A DNA stretch of 64,000 bases from Cryptomeria japonica (lineage: Eukaryota > Streptophyta > Pinopsida > Cupressales > Cupressaceae). A program made the position numbers and the translations under genes. The stretch lies in contig NC_081412.1 of the NCBI RefSeq assembly GCF_030272615.1, forward strand, positions 22,536,432 through 22,600,431, written 5' to 3'. This document shows positions 21,512-36,500 of this stretch, piece after piece. The notes beneath the pieces are model-generated. The model saw nothing but the letters and a program-made list of their open reading frames with translations, was not told the origin of the DNA and ran no database searches. How positions within the stretch are numbered: position 1 is the stretch's first letter; each line of letters begins with the position of its first letter.

Positions 21512-24500
21512 GTAACCCATTTTTAGTTCTCATAGTCTTACAACACCAAATTGATTTTTTAAGTTTTAAGGCAATCGATTAAAAAAATTGGATGCTTCTG
21601 AATAAAATTTTGCAGATGATCCAAAAACAATCATTTGCCTCCAAGAAGAAGCCTTTGAAGAATCTGCGTGTTGCACCTTCCAAGTTAAAGAAGACTAAGA
21701 TGAAGAGCTATTCGTCAGTAGCAACATTTTTACTGTTTTGAGACTTTCTTTATTCTTTATTTTCTAGGGCATATGTGGGTTAGGAGAAGTCTGGTTTCTT
21801 ACAGGACTTTTATTTTCATTCGGCAGGTCATATAAATCTAGGTTTAAGACTCTGGCTAGTGGCCAAATAAAGCGTTGGAGAGTGGGAAAAAGGCACAATG
21901 CTCATTCAAAGGTAGATCTTTTTGTTCCCTTGTAAAATTTGCATTGTTTCTGAAACAGTCTTTTTTTTAAAATTAAGGGTGGACTTAGAATTTAAGGCCA
22001 TCTTTTCTCCGTTTTGTATGATTAGATACAGCAAAACAATCTTGGTTTTATTCCGCTTTTTATTTGCAAAACAATGGTTGTCTTTATGTACTTGTAAGTT
22101 AAAGCTTGGGACACATTCTTAAGATCGGGGTTGTGTTTTGTATAAACTCTTAAGAAAGAGGTGTGCTTTGGACACATTCTTAACACTGGGCTATTATTCC
22201 TAAACGTTCTTAAGATTAAGTATGGATTACGGTAAAATTTTGGGCGTTTAAATCTAGTTTAATCCATGTACCCTAGAAACGAAATCTTTGGCTTTGCCGC
22301 AAATTTCATAAAAACTATTATAAAAAATGTTTTCGGCAAAGGTACGCCACAAGTAAACTCCCATATGTTTAAAAAATTTACTGAAAATTTCTCAGCAGTT
22401 TCTCCAAAGCTGTTGCTCCCATTGCTACTGCTGCCGAAATTCTTCCTAAAAAATAGCTGTGATGAAATTTTTTAGTTTAAGATTTAAAATTTTGCACTTG
22501 CAAGAATTCTTACATTGGGTCCATCTGGACATTCTGCACCATAAGAGTAGGCGTGATGTCCTCCACCGTGTGACCGTACCTTTTTTTCTGTTGGAATTAC
22601 GGGCTGCCTTATTGTAGTAGTGAGAGGGTGTTACTGCTGGAGCTACGAATTTTTTTTATTCTAGTAAGGGGCATTTCTGCTGGAGCTACGAATTTTTTAT
22701 TCCAGTGATGGGGCATTGCTGGCAGAGCTATGACTTTGTTTATTATGGTGAGGGGACATTGCTCCTGGGGTTATGAGCCATACATTATTGCAGGGGTGGG
22801 GAATTGACACCTGAGGATATGGGCTCTACTTTATTGCAGGGATGGGGAATTGACACTGGGGATATGGGCTGCCTGTTGCAGTAAGGGGTTATTGACTTGA
22901 GGTGTGATGGCCCCCACCGTGTGAGCCTGCCTTTCTTACTAATAAAATTATGGGCTGCCTTATTGTAATGGGGGGTGTAGCTGATGGCGCTAGGAAACTT
23001 TTTTATTGAAGTGAGGGAGCATTGCTGATGGGGTTATGGGCTGTACATTATTGCAGGGGTTAGATATTGACACGGGATATGGGCTACCTGTTGCAGCAAG
23101 GGGTTGTTGCCAGTAGGGTTGTGGGTCACTTTACTGCAGAGAGGGGCACTGCCACTGGGGTTGTGGTGTAATGTCTCCTATTTGATCTATTTCAATATAC
23201 TAAAATTGATTGCTATTCTTCAATTAGTTATTAACAAGTTCTTATTTATTTTCCTCATTAAATGATTAATTTCATTATTCATAGTTTTTAATATAGACAT
23301 CAAACCCTGCCACTACTTCAGTTTTAAGGGAGAAGGGTCTATGTATGTTACCAAAGCGCTTAGAGACCAAATACAATAGGTTCCCTCAAAGTTTACAGAT
23401 CCAAGCCCTTACCTATCTTGGGTGTATACCCTCAAGGCTTATGGGTCGCTGATTATATATATATATATACTAGCTCCAAGCATTAGGAGTGATCCATGTC
23501 GGCCTCAGCTCCAAGTGACTCCTAACTTCCTAACTACGAAATCTGCTTTCATTGAGGCCGACATGGATCACTCCTAATGCTTGGAGCTAGTATATATATA
23601 TAATCATCTTCTAAGTTCATTGGAAAGCAGCTTTCGTAGTTAGGAAGTTAGGAGTTAGGGAATTAGCAAATCTTACAGGCTTAGAGCAAAGGAAAATTCT
23701 TACACTAAAAAACTGATAACTAACTGGTTTACTTTAAACTATTTAAAATAAGATAAATGCAATCAGATTTCTCACACTCTGGGATATGAGCAATCCAGCA
23801 TGTAGGAATTGTAAGTGATGGCAGTGTTGTCCTCAAGGACGTAGCTGTTGTTCCTCATCCTCTTCTCAACTGAGTGTTCTGTGTGGGTGGTGAAAGGAAG
23901 ATGCAAAAGATCAAAGCACAAAGGCACCAAGACACACTCAAAGATACTATTGAGAAGAGCTTGGGAGTTGTTCAGATCAATAACGCTGTTAGCTATGGCC
24001 ATTCAAGGAACCTAGAGCCTGTATGCAGTTAGTAGATTGTAATAAAAATAATGTGAGAAGTATGGATAACTCAAAGATAATGGTGCATTCTTTTCTTGAA
24101 TCTAGACCAATGTGTATGCTAAAAGAAACACTTAAACAAAATGGAAGCCCAAAAATTCATGGAAGAGAAGACCCTTTAAAAGGCTACCAAAACTCTATAT
24201 ATAACAAGAAATCCATCATAAAAGAAGGAAACAATAAGTTTTTATATGCTAGGTGCATCCAACCAAGAAAATAAAACACAAAAAGATGAAAGAATAAAGT
24301 GATGCAAAAAGATTACGGATGTAAGAAAAAATGACTTGTTTGCTCCTTTACATGTAATTTGTTTGAAACTTACAAACATTTGTTTGTTGGGGCATTCCAT
24401 AAGTGCTAGTGGGACGAACCAATAAAATATGGGTGAACACTTCATTTTAAAGTAGACGACTAAGTTTTGGAAAGCGACAAGCAACAAGGGCCAAAGAAAA

Positions 24501-27500
24501 ATCCAAATAAGCACAAAAATAACAAAGGGGAATGATCTTAGAGGCCAACAAAGCACTTCACTAGATTAAGCATGATAAAGAGAGTTATATTTCATGCCAC
24601 GTGGGGTTTGCCTTGGGCCATTGGGTCATCATTGGACATGGCCTGTATGCATGTCTGTATTTAGCCACTTACATATTGTCCGCTCATGAAAGGCAGTCAA
24701 CAAATCCAGGTAGGTGCTGCTTCTCGAAATTGGTGTGGGATCATAGAACTTATTGGAACTACCTTGCTTGTTGTCCCATATTTAGACCTACAAAAGCAAG
24801 TTGGATGATTGTGTGCAACATAAAGTAATTTTGGAAATAGAAATTTGAATTGAAAGGGTAGACAAGTTTACTTACCATTCATGTAGGGTTAGAGAGATAC
24901 TACCTTAGTTGTGAACTTTTCTTGTTCAAAACAAATAAGAAACGTGACTCAAGTGCATTCCATATAGATGATCAACTCAAAGTTTTAGGAAAAACGTGGA
25001 CAAGAGGATGGACCATTGGAGCAAGGGTGTGGGATATACTTGTGGCGACTTGTCTGGATGACCATCCTCTTAGCTATCTTGGACACATTGTATGCATACA
25101 TCTCTCCCTGAATTCATCCATGTTGACATGTCCAAGGTTAGTATCTCCAACCTTTTTCCACCTCAAGACGATCCTTGATTATAGGACTCCTTTGTAGGCG
25201 TACTTTATTTGTGTTTGTCTTGAAATTCCTCTGGCTTTAGCTCCTGATATCTAGCTCCTGAAAGTAAAACACCTTAAGTTACAAGTGTGAAAGGATGCTA
25301 GGATTACTTGGAAATATGCCCATGTAAGATTCAAGAAGTGATTACTTTGAAATCATGAAAACTTAAATGAATTTACACATTTAGGACACATGTAGATGAA
25401 TTTTCACAAGATTTGCCAACAAAATCTCAAGATGATGATGAATATTCCTATCCAAAAATCAGAAAATGAAATTAAATCTGATTAAAACTCTGATTTCATT
25501 TGTTCTTGAAGATGCTTTTACTCTCCTCAAATGCATACCTTCTTGATTTCAAAACTGATTTTTTACTCGGAAATGATAATACAAGTCTGAGTTTGATCAA
25601 ATTATGACAAAATTCGCTTTAAACAAGAGATGCTTGCCTTGCCCTTGACTGCAATCTAACCTCAGATCAGGTCTGATTTTGAAATAAGGTTCAGAACGGG
25701 ATGAATGCTGGGAGAAATCACACCAAATCAGGTTAATTCAGCCCCCTTCTTAGGCTGGAAATTCAGTTTGCTTAGGGCTGGTCATGAAGATCAGAATCTG
25801 GTCTGCATAAATTCGCCTAGGTCTGGGACAAATTCGCACCCAATCAGGTCTAAAAATGGATGGAAATAAATCTGAAATTGGCTCCAAATCAGCCCTCAAC
25901 AGAGTTGCCCCTATGTTTGATTATTAATTCGCCTTATATGCTGATGGAATTTGCCCTTTACGCAAGGTAATTGATGAGAAAAATGTTGCAAATTTTCTGG
26001 TGATGGTTCGCTCAACTCTGCTCTTCTTTTATTTGCCTTTGAACTAAATTGATTTGATGTTTAAATGACCAAATTCATCCTTGCTTTATAGGCCTCTTTA
26101 CTTTTGAATTCACCTAGGCCAACTTGCACATTTAGATGTTTGAAATTGAATTGATTGAATGCAAATTCAAGTCGGTTGCCTTAGGATTTCCTGATTTGTT
26201 CTTTGAATTTTTGAATTTTCCCTCCTAAAAGGGCCGATTTGCATACTCCTCATATTTGAGCGGGTTTTAGAGAGGGTTAGGGACTCCAAGGTAGGGGCAT
26301 ATAGGGGGTCCTTGGTGACAATACTGGGCGCAAAATTCATGTGTCTAGGGGTAAAGTTTGGGTGGTGTTTTTGTGTGCATAGGGACAAGGGCAAGGCGCT
26401 TTCTAGGTGTATCTAAGGATGAAGCTGAGTGGACCCAAGTTGTCCTTAAGGACAAGCCCATTAGGTCGGCTTCATCGTGCATGGAGGGACAAAAGCTAGG
26501 TGGGGTTGAGGGGGATAAAGGATTAGGGATTGATGCATTTAGCGAGGTTAAGGAGTTGTCTAGGGATAAATATGCTAGGTGCATTTTAGATGTTCTCAAG
26601 GACTAAAGAATAGGGACAACTCCTAGTCGGGTTTGAGAAGGATGCAAGGACAAGGATTGATGTGTGCTATTTTCAAGTGTCCTAAGGGTAATCAAAATCT
26701 TGAGCGTATTTTCACAAGGTATATGGGCAAGAGGAAGGTACCATCTCAAGGGGTTCAAGGATAAATGCATTGGGTGGTGATTAGGGGTCCCTAAGGACAA
26801 AGTTCTAATGTAATTCCAAGTAAGCAAACCCGTAGGTGCAATTGAGATGACAAAGAATGATTGCTGTTTCCACATGTTCAAGGACTTCATGCTAAGCAAA
26901 ATGAAATGATGATGAGCGCATTTGAGACCATGATAGGGACTAAACAACACTGAATTGCTAAATGAAGAAAAAATTGCTAGGTGTTAATCCATGTAGGTTG
27001 TGGATTCATGTTAGGCATAAATGAGAGGTGTCCAAGGACATAAAAGCAAGTTGGGTGCCATTTAGATATCCCCGAGGACAACACTAACACAATTCCTTGT
27101 TCGTGATAGGCAAACATGGGCACAAATGAGAAATGCCAAAGGACATATGAGAAAATCTTGGGCGCAAATTAGATATTTCCAAGGGCACAACACCAAAATA
27201 AATACATTGCCTAAAGAAATTTCCAAATGTGCTAAGGATTGAATCAATGATTTTAGCATTTTCATAGTTGATCCTTTGGCCTTGAATTCTCAATTTTGAA
27301 TTTCCTCAATTAGACAAGGACTTTTAAAAAATCTTCACTATTCCCTGATACTGTCAAGGTTGGAAAATACGACCTTGACAAAGAATTTCCCTTGTCTATG
27401 CTAAAATTAGAACCAGAAAGATAAAAATTCAGAATCTGAAAATACAAAACAAGAGACACAAGGATTTATCCTGGGAAAACCCTCCACCTGAGGGTGAAAA

Positions 27501-30500
27501 ACCCAGCCACATAAAAATTGAATTTTATTATCAATTTGAATCTTATACAAAGCTTTTAAGCCTAACAAGCAATGATTGTTATCACTTTAACAATCAATAG
27601 TATAAGTCAAGAAGCTTCTGAAAATGATGACTTCTACCTTACATTCAAAATATGTCCTTTCTACAACATGACAAGATCACACATCAATCGAACATAGAAG
27701 GATTATACTGAAAGATTAAGAACTACAAGATAGCTGAAGACGATATCATTCCTTCAAACACGTTCACAAAAGATCACTGAAAGCATATAATAAAATTGCC
27801 TTGCTTAAGAATTACTCTGCACTCCCCATACAACACGTTACAATACACGCGAAGAAGAAAGAATAGGTTCACGAAACAATATATCTTGAGAGGACAGAAG
27901 ACGGAAAGCTAAGACACCAAGAATTCGGCGACAGTTACAAAACAACTTGAAACTCCTCCCTCACCGACAAGAGACACCAAGGCGATGACACACGTGAATC
28001 TTACACCGGCGAAACTTACACAGATGAAGACGAGAAAGAATTTCTTCCCGTAAGAAATACAAGGAGAATATCATACGTGCAAAAATCAATACAAGAAGAG
28101 TGCTGATAAGTACAAAAAAGAACTGAAACACTTCCAGGAAAGTCACAACGAATATAGAGCTCAAATTTTATGAAGTGAGCAGAGATGCAGCAAAGCAAAG
28201 AGAATTCCACAACCACGACAAGAAACGATATCTACTGAAGTTAGAAACATTAACACTCCTTAATAAAGGAGATATCATTAACTGATTTTCAAGTCATGGA
28301 GTCTCTCAGCATGACAAACACAATATGAAAACAATAAAATTTAATCACTGATTCTCTCAACGTGATAGGCATCATGGATTCACTCAACATGATGTTCACC
28401 ATGGCTACTCCCATGAGTGGAATAACACAAGCTCCCATCACGGAGTCACTCAACGTGATGTTGTCATGGAGTCTCTCAACATGACATCCACTATGGCTAC
28501 TCCCATTAGTGAAAAGAGCCTCAAGGGCTTTCACCTCAAATTTCTCCGTCACAGAGAAAAATGCATTACAAGGGATTGCACCTCAAACTTCTCCCTCACA
28601 GAGAAGAACACATTAACAACATGTAAAAGATTCGTTGAAGCTGAGATTCTCTCTCAGCAAGAGCATCATTCTCCACATTACCAAGCTTGTCTCAGAAATA
28701 ACAAAACTTCACTCTAGGAAGTGGCTTGGTGAGAATGTCCACTATTTGCTCTTCAGTGCAAATGTACTTGAGCTCCACTGTTTTTCTTTGAACCATATCT
28801 CTCAAGTAATGATATTTTATTTCCACATGCTTGGTTTTATCATGGAAAACAAGATTAAACGAAAGCTTCACACAACTTTGGTTATCACAAAGAATCACTG
28901 TAGGTTCCAAAGGCTGTCCAAACAATCCTGCGAGCAATTAGCAAAGCCACACTGCTTCTCTTGCAGCCACACAAGTTGCATCATATTCCGCTTCAGCTGT
29001 ACTCTGAGCAACACATGATTGTTTTCTGCTGCACCAGGAAATCATAGCTGAACTTAGGCTGAAACAACATCTTGAAGTGCTCTTTTTGTCAGGAACACAT
29101 CCCGCCCAATCTGAATCAGAAAAACCTTGAAATTTCAGAACTTCACAAGAAGTATATTTCAGGGCATATCCCACTGTACCACACACATATCTCAATATAT
29201 GTTTAGCTGCAACAAAATGAATCTATCTAGGCTCACACATGAACTGACTGAGAGTGTTAACATCATAACATATGTCAGGCCTTGTATTGACTAAATACAT
29301 CAAAGATCCAATCAATTGCCTATACATAGGAGGATCAATTAAGTCTAAACTAGCTGCAACCTCATGTAACTTTTTCAGATTTGCTTCCATGGGAGTTGCC
29401 ATAGACTTGCAATCTAACAGACCAAATCTTTTCAAAAGATCAATGACATATTTCCCTTGACTCAATATGACTTCATTTGATCTTTGCCTCACTTCTAAAC
29501 CAAGAAAATAATGCATCAAACTGATATCTTTCATCTCGAATTCAAAAGCTAACTCTTTCTTACATCTAGCAATGAGGTCATCCTCTCTAGTAAGAAATAA
29601 ATCAACATATAGAACTAAAATTAAGGCTTTATCATCAATTACCTTGAAGTAGATATTTGGATCTGCATCATTTTTGAAAAAACCCAAGCTCAACAAATAA
29701 TGATCAATCCTTTCATACCATGCATGCGGAGCTTGCATAAGGCCATACAAGGCCTTTTTCAATCTGCATATATGTGACTCTTTCTCATGGATCACAAAAC
29801 CATCTGGCTGCTCAATAAAAACTTCTTCTTCAATTACACCATTCAAGAATGCTGTCTTTACATCCATCTGATGTAATTCCCACCCTTTAACAATTGCAAT
29901 AGCAATAATAGTTCTGATAGAAGTATATCGAGCTACAAGAGCAAAGGTCTCCTCATAGTCTATACCCTCCTTTTGAGAAAAACCTCTAGCTATGAATCTA
30001 GCTTTATATTTTTCAACACTTCCATTAGCTGCATGTTTAATTTTGAACAACCACTTAGAAGAAACAACAAATATACTTTTGGGCCTAGGAACTATGTCCC
30101 ACACATCATTCTTGATTATGGATTGGTACTCCATCATGGCATCCTTCCATACTTGCTGCTTTGAAGCCTCCTCAAAACTTGAAGGCTCAGATGCTATACT
30201 ATGACTCATCAAAGCAACATATCCTGCAAACTTATGAGGTCTTTTACTTTCCTTGAAAGCACCACGTGGGGCTGCATATTTTTCAGCCTCTTGCAGAGTA
30301 TGCCTTGCCCACAAAGATCTCTTCTTATCAGCTGAAGCGTTACTTGGACCAGCAGTAGTATCTATAGGATCAATAGGATCAACATAATCTTCTAACTTTG
30401 TAGTCTCCCTCTGAATCTCTGAAGGAAAATCCAGGACAGCCATATTCATATCTTGAGAAGGCACAAAATCTTCTCTATCAATTTCCATATTAGATTCTTT

Positions 30501-33500
30501 AGACCTTTTGCAAGCTACATCTTCTTCAAAGGAGACATCTATGCTGATTTCAATTTGCTTTTGACCTAGAATGTAAATTTTGTATGCTTTTGATGATTCA
30601 CTATAACCAATTAAAATGCCTTTCTTTCTTGAAGGTTCTAACTTAGTTCTCTTATCTTTTGGAATATGAATATACACTAGACATCCAAAAATTTTGAGAT
30701 GACTAATATCTGATATAAAACCTATGAAAGCTTCTTCAAGGGTCATATTATCTAGAATTTGATGTGGACTACAATTCTGAACATAAACAGCTGTTCTGCA
30801 AGCTTTTGCCCAAAGAAATATTTGAAGACCTTGATCTTAGATCATGGCCTTCGCTGCCTCAACAATAGACCTGTTCTTTCTTTCAGCAATTCCATTTTGC
30901 TGAGGATTATAAGGGACACAAAACTCCCTCTTAATCCCAATACAATTTTTTTGAAATAAACCAGAAGTATATTTACCCCCATTGTCAGATCTTAAAACTT
31001 TGATCCTCTTATCAGACAAATTTTCTACTAGAGCTTTGAACTCTTTAAATCTAGACACCACTTCATCAAATTCTTTAGATTTCAAAAAGTATATCCATGT
31101 CTTATGAGAGAAATCATCAATGAAAGTAACATAGTACCAAAAACCACTTAAGAAGCAACAGACATATGACCACACAAATCAGAATGAATTAGGTCTAGAA
31201 TTTCTTTTGCTCTACTTTCACTAGAGTGAAAAGGACTTTTAATGTTCTTACCTAGAGCACATCCTTTGTAGACACCATCATGATCTTGATTGGGCTTAGG
31301 AAGACCAATGACCATCTTCTCCATGGAGGAAAGAGTTCTGAAATTTAGATGAGCAAATTTTTTATGCCACAGCTCATTAGAAGTCATTGAATCATGAGCT
31401 AAGGCATGAACAGGACGAACTGAAAGTCTATATAGATTGTCATGACGGACATCAATCTCATGAGCTATCTTGATGCTAGAGTTCTTCTTCCATGCAAGAA
31501 CTTTGCCTTCAACAAATGCAACTTGATATCCTTTATCTTCCAAAGATGAGATAGAAATCAGATTTCTCTTGATTCCTGGAACAAATAGCACATCAATCAG
31601 ATGAAGAGGAATTCCAGAATCCAAATGAAAAGAAGTGGTACCAACTCCTTTCACAGAATAACAAGCATCACCACCAATGATAACATGCAAGTGAGAATCC
31701 TTTTCAAATAGATTCGAGAGATGTTCACGATATTCAGTAATATGACGAGAAGCTCCACTGTCAATCAGCCAAGTATTACTATCAGAGGGAACATTACTTG
31801 AAAGGGCAGAAATAAATAAGAAATCCTCTGAACTTTCACTTGATTTTCTAATAGGAGAAGCATGTTCAACATTTGTTGCAGTAGCTTGATGCTTGGGCCT
31901 TGAAGGACATTCTCTAGCAAAGTGACAAAATTTGTCACATCTGAAGCATTGAACTCTAGAGAGATCCTTTCTCTTCTTAGATTTAGGAGCTGAATGAAAA
32001 TTCTTATCTCTGTTTCTTTTGTTCTTTTGAAGTTCCCTTTCCTCCCTTTTCTTCTAGAAGTATGGGCAGCAAGAACATGATCTTCTTCATGATGAGATTT
32101 TCGACCAATTCCTCTTGCCTCCAATCTGCATTCCTCTTGAATGCAATCTGCTCTCAATCGATCAAACTTGGGTAGCTCATTTCTTCCACTAATACCTTGA
32201 ATGAAAGATTCCCAAGAGTGAGGAAGGCCATTCATAACCAGCATAACCGGGTTTTTATCCTCAATGGAATCTCCAACAGCATTTAGCTGATCCTTCAATT
32301 CTGTAATCTTCATAAAGAAAGAAACAACAGATTCACCTCTAGTCATTTTGATATGAAGGAGTGGACGTCTCAATGCTAGAGCTCTGCTAGTACTATTGAA
32401 TTCATACAAACTTTGAAGGCACTCGAACATATCTTTGGCTGAATTCAACTTGGATATAACAGGTACTAGATGATCCTTAACAAAATCAATTAGAATCTTT
32501 CTTGCCATGAGATTGTTCTTTCTCCATTGTGCTTTCTTGGTGTCATCTGAAGGTTCATCTACAACAAACTTCACATAGATGAGAAGATCATTCTCTTCAA
32601 GCACAATAAGGATCACAAATTACCATGAAGTGTAATTAGCTGCACCATCCAATCTGTCTTCAACTTTGAGTCCATTCACCATGATGGAAAACTTGAAATA
32701 ACAGACTAATGCTCAAGCAAAGAAAATTTCAAAACTAAGCAATCTGGTTCTGGATCTTTTCTTTAGACCCGCTCTGATACCATGTTAAAATTAGAACTAG
32801 AAAGATAAAAATTCAGACTCTGAAAAACACAAAACAAGAGACACAGGATTTATCTTGGGAAAACCCTCCACTTGAGGGTGAAAAACCCAACCACACCAAA
32901 ATTGAATTTTATTATCAATATGAATCTGATACAAAGCTTTTAAGCCTAACAAGCAATAATTGTTATCACTTAACAATCAATGGTAAGTCAAGAAGCTTCT
33001 GAAAATGATGACTTCTACCTTACATTCAGAATATGCCCTTTCTACAACATGATGAGATCACACATCAATCGAACATAGAAGGATTATATTGAAAGATCGT
33101 GAACTACAAGATAGCTGAAGACGATATCATTCTTTCTAATACGTTCACAAAAGATCACTAAAAGCATATAATAAAATTGCCTTTCTTAAGAATTACTTTG
33201 CACTCCCCATACAACCTGTTACAATACACGTGAAGAAGAAAGAATAGGTGCACGAAACAATATATCTCGAGAGGACGAAAGACAGAAAGCTAAGACATCA
33301 AGAATTCGGCGACAGTTACAAAACAACTTGAAACTCCTCCCACACCAACAAGAGACACCAAGTCGACGACACACGTGAATCTTACACCGATGAAGCTTAC
33401 ACGGATGAAGGGGGGAAAGAATTTCTTCCCGTAAGAAATACAAGGAGAAAATGATACATGCAAAAATCAATGCAAGAAGAGTGCTGATAAGTACAAAAAA

Positions 33501-36500
33501 GAACTAAAACACTTCTAGTAAAGTCACAACGAATATTTCACTTCAAATTTTATGAAGTGAGCAGAGATGCGGCAAAGCAAAGAGAATTCCACAACCACGA
33601 CAAGAAATGATATCTATTGAAGTTACAAACATTAACAGTCTAGGCATCACATCCTTGAATCTTTTCAACATTTTCACAACATCACTCATCCTGACAACTT
33701 TTTTGACAACTTTTGCAACTTTGACAACTTTTTTGCTCAATGACAACATTTTGTACTCCCCACAATCTTGCTCTCGAAACTCAGCCGTGATACTTGCTCA
33801 TGAATTTCGGACTAGGACTAGTGACTTGATCTCATCCCTATGGACAAATTTGCTACACGGACTCAAAACTACTGCCAAACACCTAAAAACCCTAGCAAAT
33901 GACTAGACCGCAAAGCCAAAAAAGAGGGGGGTCCCCATTTGCAATGGGGCGATGTGTGAAAAGGTCACAATAGGACTATATTAATTGAATCTTCATCATT
34001 GATCATGAAATGCTTAATGCAATTATCGTAAACATGGAGCTGTAGGTAAGAGGGGTTTCACCTTGCCTAGCTATGTCATCGTTTGAACCTAATTCTCTAA
34101 AATCAAATGTGGAAGTGATGTGTTTATAAAGAAATCTAGGTGGGTGAAGGTTATGTGTAACATTACTAACACGAGAGGTTAATGCAGCTTGCTTTAGATG
34201 GTTGAACTGGCATGAAAATCTGAGAAATAAGAACCTTAATTGCTGCCTTTGTATGAAAATATGGATTTTCTGAAAATGAAAACCCTCTTTATGCCAGGTG
34301 TTTGGGCAATCCCATAGGGAATCCACATGAAATTAAGAAAAATAAGAACCTGAAGTGTCGCCTTTGTATGGAAATCTGGATTTTCTGAAAATAGAAACCC
34401 TCTTGATGCTATGTCTCTTGGAATTTGCACAATAGAACACAAATCTGGGTGAAATTCTTTCTAATAATAGGTCAATACTCAAGTTGGCTGGACGTAAACC
34501 CCAGGCCAAATTGGTACCCAAACTGTATTTTTGCATCATGGCACCTGTTTACAAGAAACCCAGTAACATAGGTGAAGAGGTATTTGCAATGAATGCATAT
34601 CTCCATTTGTCGTTTCCTTCCTTGAATTCTCTCGGCTCTTATGGTTCTACATCTTTTTTATTGTCTTCATCCTTCTTTTGATGACAGGCACAAATGTTGT
34701 GTCCATATTTTCCACAATAAAGGCATGCTCCTTAGCTTCCACATCCTCTATCACCCTTAAGCATAGGTTCTCATCCTTGGTTCTCTATCTTTTTCTTGAA
34801 GTCATCCTTTTCCAAAAGAGGTTTCTTTCCTCTCACTTTCCTCTTTTGTCTTGCTGATATGAGCTTGTGTGTAATGTCCCTTACTAGGCTTAGACATGTT
34901 TTAACCATAATCAAATCTATTTCAATATACTTATGACACAAACTAAATAAATTAGGAGATATTTCCACCTTAACCTGAATCCAATCAGTGATATTCCACT
35001 GCCCAACCAATTAACTATTTAATAAATTGTTCATCTATCCTACATCCATAATCCTTAATGCAAGTGTCAAACAAATTTTGATGTCCCCAACATAAAAATA
35101 TCTCCTTCCCAAGTTCTTAAACACTGACAGTCGTAACAAGGATTATACATATAGACATATCCTCCTTACCGTCTTTTATCTTATGGGTTCTTTCTGATTT
35201 ACAATCTAATATTGTTATTTATCTGATTAAGACATTATATGTCTATATATATATGTGTGGTGTATATAACCTTATTGATATTTCATCCTTACTATATATA
35301 TATATCACTTATTCTGATTTGTATATATACACATAAATAAATAAATAAATAAAATAAATAATATAACCAATTATTGATGTATTTGTTAATTACCTATTAT
35401 ATACATTTTTGATACTACCACTGCTTAAAACATTGGTTATTAGTATATATAGTGGCTGGTTTAAGACAAACAGATCTGACGCATAACAATTCTGGTCTGC
35501 CACTGTTATGAATTAAATATTAGTATTATACATATTGCAATCTATGTAGAATATTTTTTAAAATTCTGCATACACACATTATCGGGCTGCATATATTAAG
35601 CCTACTTATTAAACACATCCCCTATGCATACTACTCCTAATCAAGGATGTTACTGCCTGTAAATTAATAACAGTTCTGACCTGATTTGATCGATGTTGTC
35701 AGATAATGTCCATCTCTTTTTTTTTACCGAATTGGAATCCTCCCCTTTTTTTGATTGTTGCCCCTCCTTAAATACCTTTGGTATGGAATGGTTGCAACGC
35801 TTGATTGGGATAGATATATCCCTTCCCTAATCGCACCCTTCCATTACTCATACTAATTAACTTGTTATCCAAATCGCACTCCTTCATAAATACTAGTTAT
35901 TTGCTGATTATAAGATGAATTGATAATTCTTTGACTAATCGAACAATATGAAGGATGTGTCTCTTCTCTCCATCACACCCCTTTGAATAATTAATCGTTG
36001 GTTTTCACTCAAACTATAATCTCCTGTTGCCAGGTCATCACAATACTAAACACTAATGGCACGTTATGCTCCTAATCTACGAAATGTCATTGACTTAGTT
36101 TGACATCAATCTTATAATATTTGTTTGATAAGACCAAAAACACCTGTAGCACATTAGCACCAAAAGACGAATATGGGTAACCGTAAAACCATCGTCCATA
36201 TTGGAATACTGAATTCCGCCTATAGCGATCTCCTTTTTGCTATTCTTCTTTAGTGTTTGGTTAGTATGAATGCCTGATTTTGAACACTCGATACTAGTTT
36301 GGTCTCACATAGTAATAAGAGATTATGAGTCTTTCACCTTACTTATGCGATGCTTAATGAATACGTATGCATCAAGTCTGAATCATTCTACATTTTTCCC
36401 TTGCCCTTGCTTTTGGACTTTGACAGATCATTGTTTACATGGCTGGTAATATATCTTATTGCTCTTAGATCATGTTTTATACGAATTTGCCCTGTGTTGA

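Larger units (their letters stand above)
27399..33637 (-). mobile_element. Full-length Ty1/copia element with target-site duplication GTCTA
   Basis: Two LTRs of about 855 bp bound a 4.5-kb inside region with primer site, gag, protease, integrase, RT and RNase H in copia order on the minus strand. The five bases before (27394-27398) and after (33638-33642) are both GTCTA, an exact duplication. The LTRs have visibly diverged and the coding frame is broken several times, so it is an old insertion. It lies antisense inside intron 3 of bL35m. Confidence 0.97.

Noticed and set aside
21714-21720. Alternative donor TCA|GTAGCA for exon 2
   Set aside because: It would end the exon in phase 0 while exon 3 needs two carried bases; TTC|GTCAGT keeps the frame.
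24922-25197. 91-codon plus-strand frame in intron 3
   Set aside because: No motif, no coding neighbours and no splice context; likely chance.
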